DNA from: a virus
Virus record (IMG/VR): IMGVR_UViG_3300027754_000091
Location: 1-62,795 of that record
Length of the DNA: 62,795 nt
Strand: one strand, 5' to 3'
Positions 60,951 through 62,795 of this stretch are shown one piece after another. The notes beneath the pieces were generated by a model. It was not told where the DNA came from, ran no database searches, and saw only the letters and a program-made list of their open reading frames with translations. A program made the position numbers and the translations under genes. The number at the start of each line of letters is the position of its first letter. Position 1 is the stretch's first letter.

Positions 60951-62039
60951 TTATGGTCTAAGAGCAGCATTAGGATCTTGACTATGTTGCACATTAAAAT
61001 CATTAAAGGTCTGGAAGCTATAAGTAGTAGTAGCGTTACCACCGTCAGTTCCACCACCTTGATAATTTGCAGATTGCAACTTGTTCTTAGTACCAAGATT
61101 AATAATTGTACCTTCGGTTAAAACCAATTTAATGGTTTCATTACTAAGATTGTTACCATTTCCAAGAGTTCCTGCTTCAGTTGCACCAATTTGATCGCCA
61201 TTCTTAGTTAGAACTGCCAATTCGCAAGTAACTGCTACTGGAAATTTAACATAACGGAAATATGGTGCTTTTCGACCAAGTTCAAGAATCTGTTCACGAC
61301 CAAGATTAGCAGAGGTCGAAAAAGATTGGAAAGATGTTTTATAACAGTTGAGAACAGTATCCAAAGTATTTTTACCTGATCCATTAATACCATCGATACA
61401 CTTTGGAAATATTGATTCAACCATATCGACATGCTGTCTGCGAGCAATACCAGAGGCAATTTGACCAGCATTAGCAGTATCTAGATATGGATCAGCATCC
61501 CAAGTACTGCCTGGATTAGCACCTGTTCCAGGAACATCTTGTGGTTGGAAATCAGCGGTCCAAGTAGTGCCAGTTGACCAAGTTTTATTATTAGCAACCA
61601 AAGTTACTGATTCAGTAGCATTTCCATCTACTGCGACCTTGTAGCTAACTTGGCTAACAAAACAACCAGAGATAAAGCAAGTTGTGTTTGGTGTTCCAGA
61701 AGCAGCTTCAAAAGTATCATTAACAATAGAAAGTGCTAGGCCAGCTTTTGCATTAGATCTACCAACAAGGGTAGAAGTGCTAGAACCACCACTAGTAGCA
61801 AGATGATAAATCAGTGGGAAACCATCGAGAACTTTTTCAAGAGTTACTTCGACATCTGGAATATTTTCGATGTTTTCATAAATTGAAATCATACCAATTT
61901 CAAAAACCTGTTCAAGATTAAAGGTGGTATTAATACCAACACTTTGTAAACCACGAATTTCAGTAACATCAGCAACTGCAACACCGTCATTACCAATGCC
62001 TACAGCTTGGCAAGCATAAAAAATTCTTCTATTTGACAT
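60951..62039 (-). CDS. Probable major tail tube protein
   Basis: 362 residues from ATG 62039, which has AGGAGA about 6 nt upstream; a longer frame reading to 62087 lacks such a site. SNRRIFYACQAVGIGNDGVA and RGLQSVGINTTFNLEQVFE open the protein. IYENIENIPDVEVTLEKVLD follows, a pattern of tube-type proteins in which a first beta sheet is followed by a long hairpin. Size and composition (beta-rich, Thr/Asn/Gly) fit a tail tube. The terminator immediately behind it, and its place before the tape measure genes, also fit. No sheath gene is visible in the window. Confidence 0.65.
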   Translation of the reverse strand: MSNRRIFYACQAVGIGNDGVAVADVTEIRGLQSVGINTTFNLEQVFEIGMISIYENIENIPDVEVTLEKVLDGFPLIYHLATSGGSSTSTLVGRSNAKAGLALSIVNDTFEAASGTPNTTCFISGCFVSQVSYKVAVDGNATESVTLVANNKTWSTGTTWTADFQPQDVPGTGANPGSTWDADPYLDTANAGQIASGIARRQHVDMVESIFPKCIDGINGSGKNTLDTVLNCYKTSFQSFSTSANLGREQILELGRKAPYFRYVKFPVAVTCELAVLTKNGDQIGATEAGTLGNGNNLSNETIKLVLTEGTIINLGTKNKLQSANYQGGGTDGGNATTTYSFQTFNDFNVQHSQDPNAALRP

Positions 62040-62105
62040 TTCTTTTCTCCTAAGTATATTGTCTATCCAAACAAGACTGCCCCTCACCTAAGAAATACAC
62101 CAAAA

Positions 62106-62795
62106 TCATAAAGAATCTATTGAGAAAGTAACTCTAATGGTCGCTGCAAACATTGGTGGAGCAGTAATTTGCTCCTGAGATCTGATTTTATCCCAAGAAA
62201 CAGGCTGTAAACTGTATCCAGTAGTCAACATTTGATCATATGTTATGCCAGAAGGTGCTATATTGCCCTCAAAATTAAGAGGATATTTATTATCTGACAA
62301 CAATTTTTTCTTATTTATTAAAGATATTCTTTTTTGATACTGATTTACAATTATGTCATGTATCTGTTTTCTATCCCAAGGTGTTTCCGCTATAACATGC
62401 ATGAAAACATCTTGATAATGAGTCCTATTTATAGATCCAAGTTCATATGGCTTCATATTTACTGCTGGTAATGACTCTAAAACAACCGCAGGAAGCTGAA
62501 CCCTATTCATTGCCAATATATCCCAAGTTCCAGAACCCTTTTGAGAAAATTGAACATCATCTCCACGAAAAGTATTGAATTGTACAGACTGAAACCAATT
62601 GGTGTCTGATGATGCAACCCTAACATTTCTATATGAATGAGCACATTTAACAACTGAAGTTGCTGGTAATGCTGTATTAAAAACTATTTTACCTTCTGGA
62701 TAATTTATTTTAAAACCAGATGGGCCAGTAGTAGTGTTTGAATAAAAGTTGTTCCCTACAAAAACACCACTAATAGATATTGGCTGAGTTGTATA
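62106..62795 (-). CDS. Structural protein, head-tail or tail completion type (5' end outside window)
   Basis: The frame is open from the right edge to the stop at 62106, so 229 residues are visible and the start lies beyond the window. Near the edge: QPISISGVFVGNNFYSNTTT and KINYPEGKIVFNTALPA. The C-terminal part carries NRVQLPAVVLESLPAVNMKP and YQDVFMHVIAETPWDRKQIH. These beta-rich segments, followed by a helix and a strand, resemble tail completion or connector proteins, and the gene precedes the tail tube gene. Function is inferred from position. Confidence 0.55.
   Translation of the reverse strand, partial: YTTQPISISGVFVGNNFYSNTTTGPSGFKINYPEGKIVFNTALPATSVVKCAHSYRNVRVASSDTNWFQSVQFNTFRGDDVQFSQKGSGTWDILAMNRVQLPAVVLESLPAVNMKPYELGSINRTHYQDVFMHVIAETPWDRKQIHDIIVNQYQKRISLINKKKLLSDNKYPLNFEGNIAPSGITYDQMLTTGYSLQPVSWDKIRSQEQITAPPMFAATIRVTFSIDSL

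Noticed and set aside
1-62795. tRNA genes
   Set aside because: No cloverleaf with a recognisable T-arm and anticodon was found by eye in the few intergenic gaps. A dedicated tRNA search would be decisive.

Overview
This window is a piece of a large tailed-phage (Caudoviricetes) genome. It is AT-rich and tightly packed, with many 1-8 nt gene overlaps, and it has no rRNA or tRNA that I can recognise. There are two convergent blocks. The plus strand (1 to about 32.1 kb) carries nucleotide metabolism, DNA replication and recombination, and a long run of sugar-handling genes. The minus strand (about 32.06 to 62.8 kb) carries tail genes read from right to left. Both edges cut a gene. The host cannot be named from the sequence. 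A B12-dependent ribonucleotide reductase and a bacterial-type DNA polymerase III show only that the phage brings its own replication machinery.

Plus strand. A truncated glycosyltransferase and a second sugar transferase-like gene precede a structured 185-nt leader and a class II ribonucleotide reductase. Then come a GT10-like transferase and eight small proteins, several with zinc ribbons. Next is a RecA-type recombinase whose Walker A motif is interrupted by an intein with the hallmarks of class 3 (W-C-T). It is followed by PD-(D/E)XK nucleases, a DnaB-type helicase, a DnaG-type primase, a dNMP kinase, a Cas4-like nuclease and a Nudix hydrolase. DNA polymerase III alpha is split into two separate genes with a small acidic gene and a DnaQ-like exonuclease between them. 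SSB follows. From 20.4 to 30.1 kb lie GT4 and GT2 glycosyltransferases, PhoH, a methyltransferase-like gene, a sugar-1-phosphate nucleotidyltransferase and a GHMP-kinase-like gene. A NUMOD3/PD-(D/E)XK endonuclease, a possible recombination protein and a zinc-ribbon protein close the block.

Minus strand, in transcription order from the right: a truncated structural protein, a probable tail tube protein with a hairpin terminator behind it, three genes that sit where tail assembly proteins usually are, a giant 5093-residue tape measure protein, a LamG-like protein with more than 20 short LF(V/I)K-type repeats, two paralogous tail proteins, a 1594-residue hub/tip-like protein with Cys-rich units joined by poly-threonine linkers, and two distal structural proteins.

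The most unusual points are: (1) the tape measure protein contains two tandem HExxH metallopeptidase-like domains and a PD-(D/E)XK-like motif, set between six copies of a PGE(Y/F)V-type repeat; (2) the polymerase is split without any visible intein; (3) the class 3 intein in the recombinase P-loop carries a degenerate LAGLIDADG endonuclease; (4) the glycosylation gene set coexists with threonine-tract tail proteins that could be its substrates. All functional calls rest on reading motifs by eye; no database search was possible.
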